From Scytonema millei VB511283 (lineage in GTDB: Bacteria > Cyanobacteriota > Cyanobacteriia > Cyanobacteriales > Chroococcidiopsidaceae): a DNA stretch of 64,000 bases. The DNA lies in assembly GCF_000817735.3 (NCBI RefSeq), contig NZ_JTJC03000001.1:124001-188000 (forward strand), read 5' to 3'. Shown here piece by piece: positions 63,570 through 64,000 of this stretch (position 1 is the first letter of the stretch; every line of letters starts with the position of its first letter). The translations under genes and the position numbers were made by a program. The notes beneath the pieces were generated by a model, which did no database searches, was not told the DNA's origin, and saw nothing but the letters and a program-made list of their open reading frames with translations.

Positions 63570-64000
63570 GTGAAGAGAGCTGAGGGAGCGATTGGGAGCT
63601 GAGGGAGCTGAGGGAGACTAAGAAACCAGTTTTTTGTTGGGAACACTTTTTCTGCTAGATTCGTCCTTTGTGTGCGATAAGCGATCTAGATTAGGCAAGA
63701 CACAGCAGCTCGATCGAGCGGTCATTAAATGCATTACCAATGACCAATGACAACCCCAACGAATATTTCCCGACTCAAATCGGGTGGTCATATAAATAAT
63801 TGTGAGGTTGGCTGTAGTTTTGTTGAAACTCGATCGCAAAAAATAATAAAAAATTTGAGCGTTTATTAAAATTTTCTAAAATAAACGACAGCTTGATGCT
63901 GCCTCCGACAAATTCTTGGAATTATGGCTGTAGTCAATAGTAGAGATGACTGTAGCGAGGTGAAACAGGCTGTTGAGAGCGAATAACATAGCGAATAACA
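63570..64000. other. Right-edge intergenic region
   Basis: 431 bases to the window end. AGCTGAGGGAG units at 63577-63617. The final 140 bases contain a tiny open frame (63924-63986) with no recognisable content. Nothing can be assigned. Confidence 0.5.

Noticed and set aside
63924-63986. Twenty-residue open frame at the right edge
   Set aside because: No ribosome site, conserved pattern or resemblance to known small photosystem or cytochrome subunits.

Overview
The window is a 64 kb chromosomal segment of a cyanobacterium. Direct evidence is two tiny photosystem genes (psaM, psbK), a desA-type acyl-lipid desaturase, a ccsB cytochrome c assembly gene, an hmp/pil-type chemotaxis locus with hmpF, and many GCGATCGC (HIP1) palindromes. 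Gene content and the abundance of heptanucleotide tandem repeats point to a large-genome lineage near the filamentous/Chroococcidiopsis group; the species cannot be fixed from the sequence. No rRNA, tRNA, CRISPR array or intact insertion sequence was seen.

Layout. 1-4.5 kb: 3' part of a CruP/CruA-like flavoprotein, an acyltransferase-GAF fusion and a UDP-glucuronate-type epimerase. 4.9-7.2 kb: a sensor kinase and a receiver-only response regulator. 7.5-17.1 kb: a cell-surface glycan cluster on the plus strand (two COG4671-type glycosyltransferases, an ABC exporter, a histidine phosphatase, two GT4 and one GT2 glycosyltransferase). 17.3-27 kb: mixed housekeeping (DUF938 methyltransferase, FGGY sugar kinase, psaM, an slr1601-like protein, TPR protein, GST, psbK, desA, GNAT, a double peptide-type ABC ATPase). 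27.2-29.1 kb: an NDH-2 pseudogene and an epsilonproteobacterial-type malate:quinone oxidoreductase. 29.3-42.6 kb: the hmp/pil chemotaxis operon (hmpA-B-C-D-E on the minus strand, hmpF divergent), with a 1981-residue CheA-like kinase. 42.7-52.4 kb: tilS-ccsB, a DUF3352 protein, an MFS transporter and pstSCAB. 52.7-64 kb: bioY, lspA, a Pro/Thr repeat protein, an FHA-linked class A PBP, a TIGR02587/TIGR02588-like pair, a glycine-zipper exported protein, an exported TPR protein, and a MacA/MacB-like pair with no ATPase gene.

Functional themes. The epimerase and acyltransferase could feed the glycan cluster, whose ABC exporter could move the product. The hmp locus would control type IV pilus motility, which in Nostoc is tied to polysaccharide secretion. 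The pst operon has a two-box Pho operator upstream of pstS.

The most unusual pattern is the repeat landscape. Almost every intergenic gap carries heptamer tandem repeats (CTGATAA, CCGACTC, GTCAACC, AATGACA, GTGGCTA, CTGCTCC and others) and short palindromes. The same units sit in frame inside coding genes: the CruP-like gene, the epimerase 3' end, the phosphatase, the sugar kinase, the double ATPase, tilS and ccsB. A heptamer read three times is 21 bases, so it encodes a seven-residue periodic peptide (QLPITNY, SKFKIQN, VNRQPST, REQGAGS). The units inside genes lie in the orientation that has no stop in the frame used.
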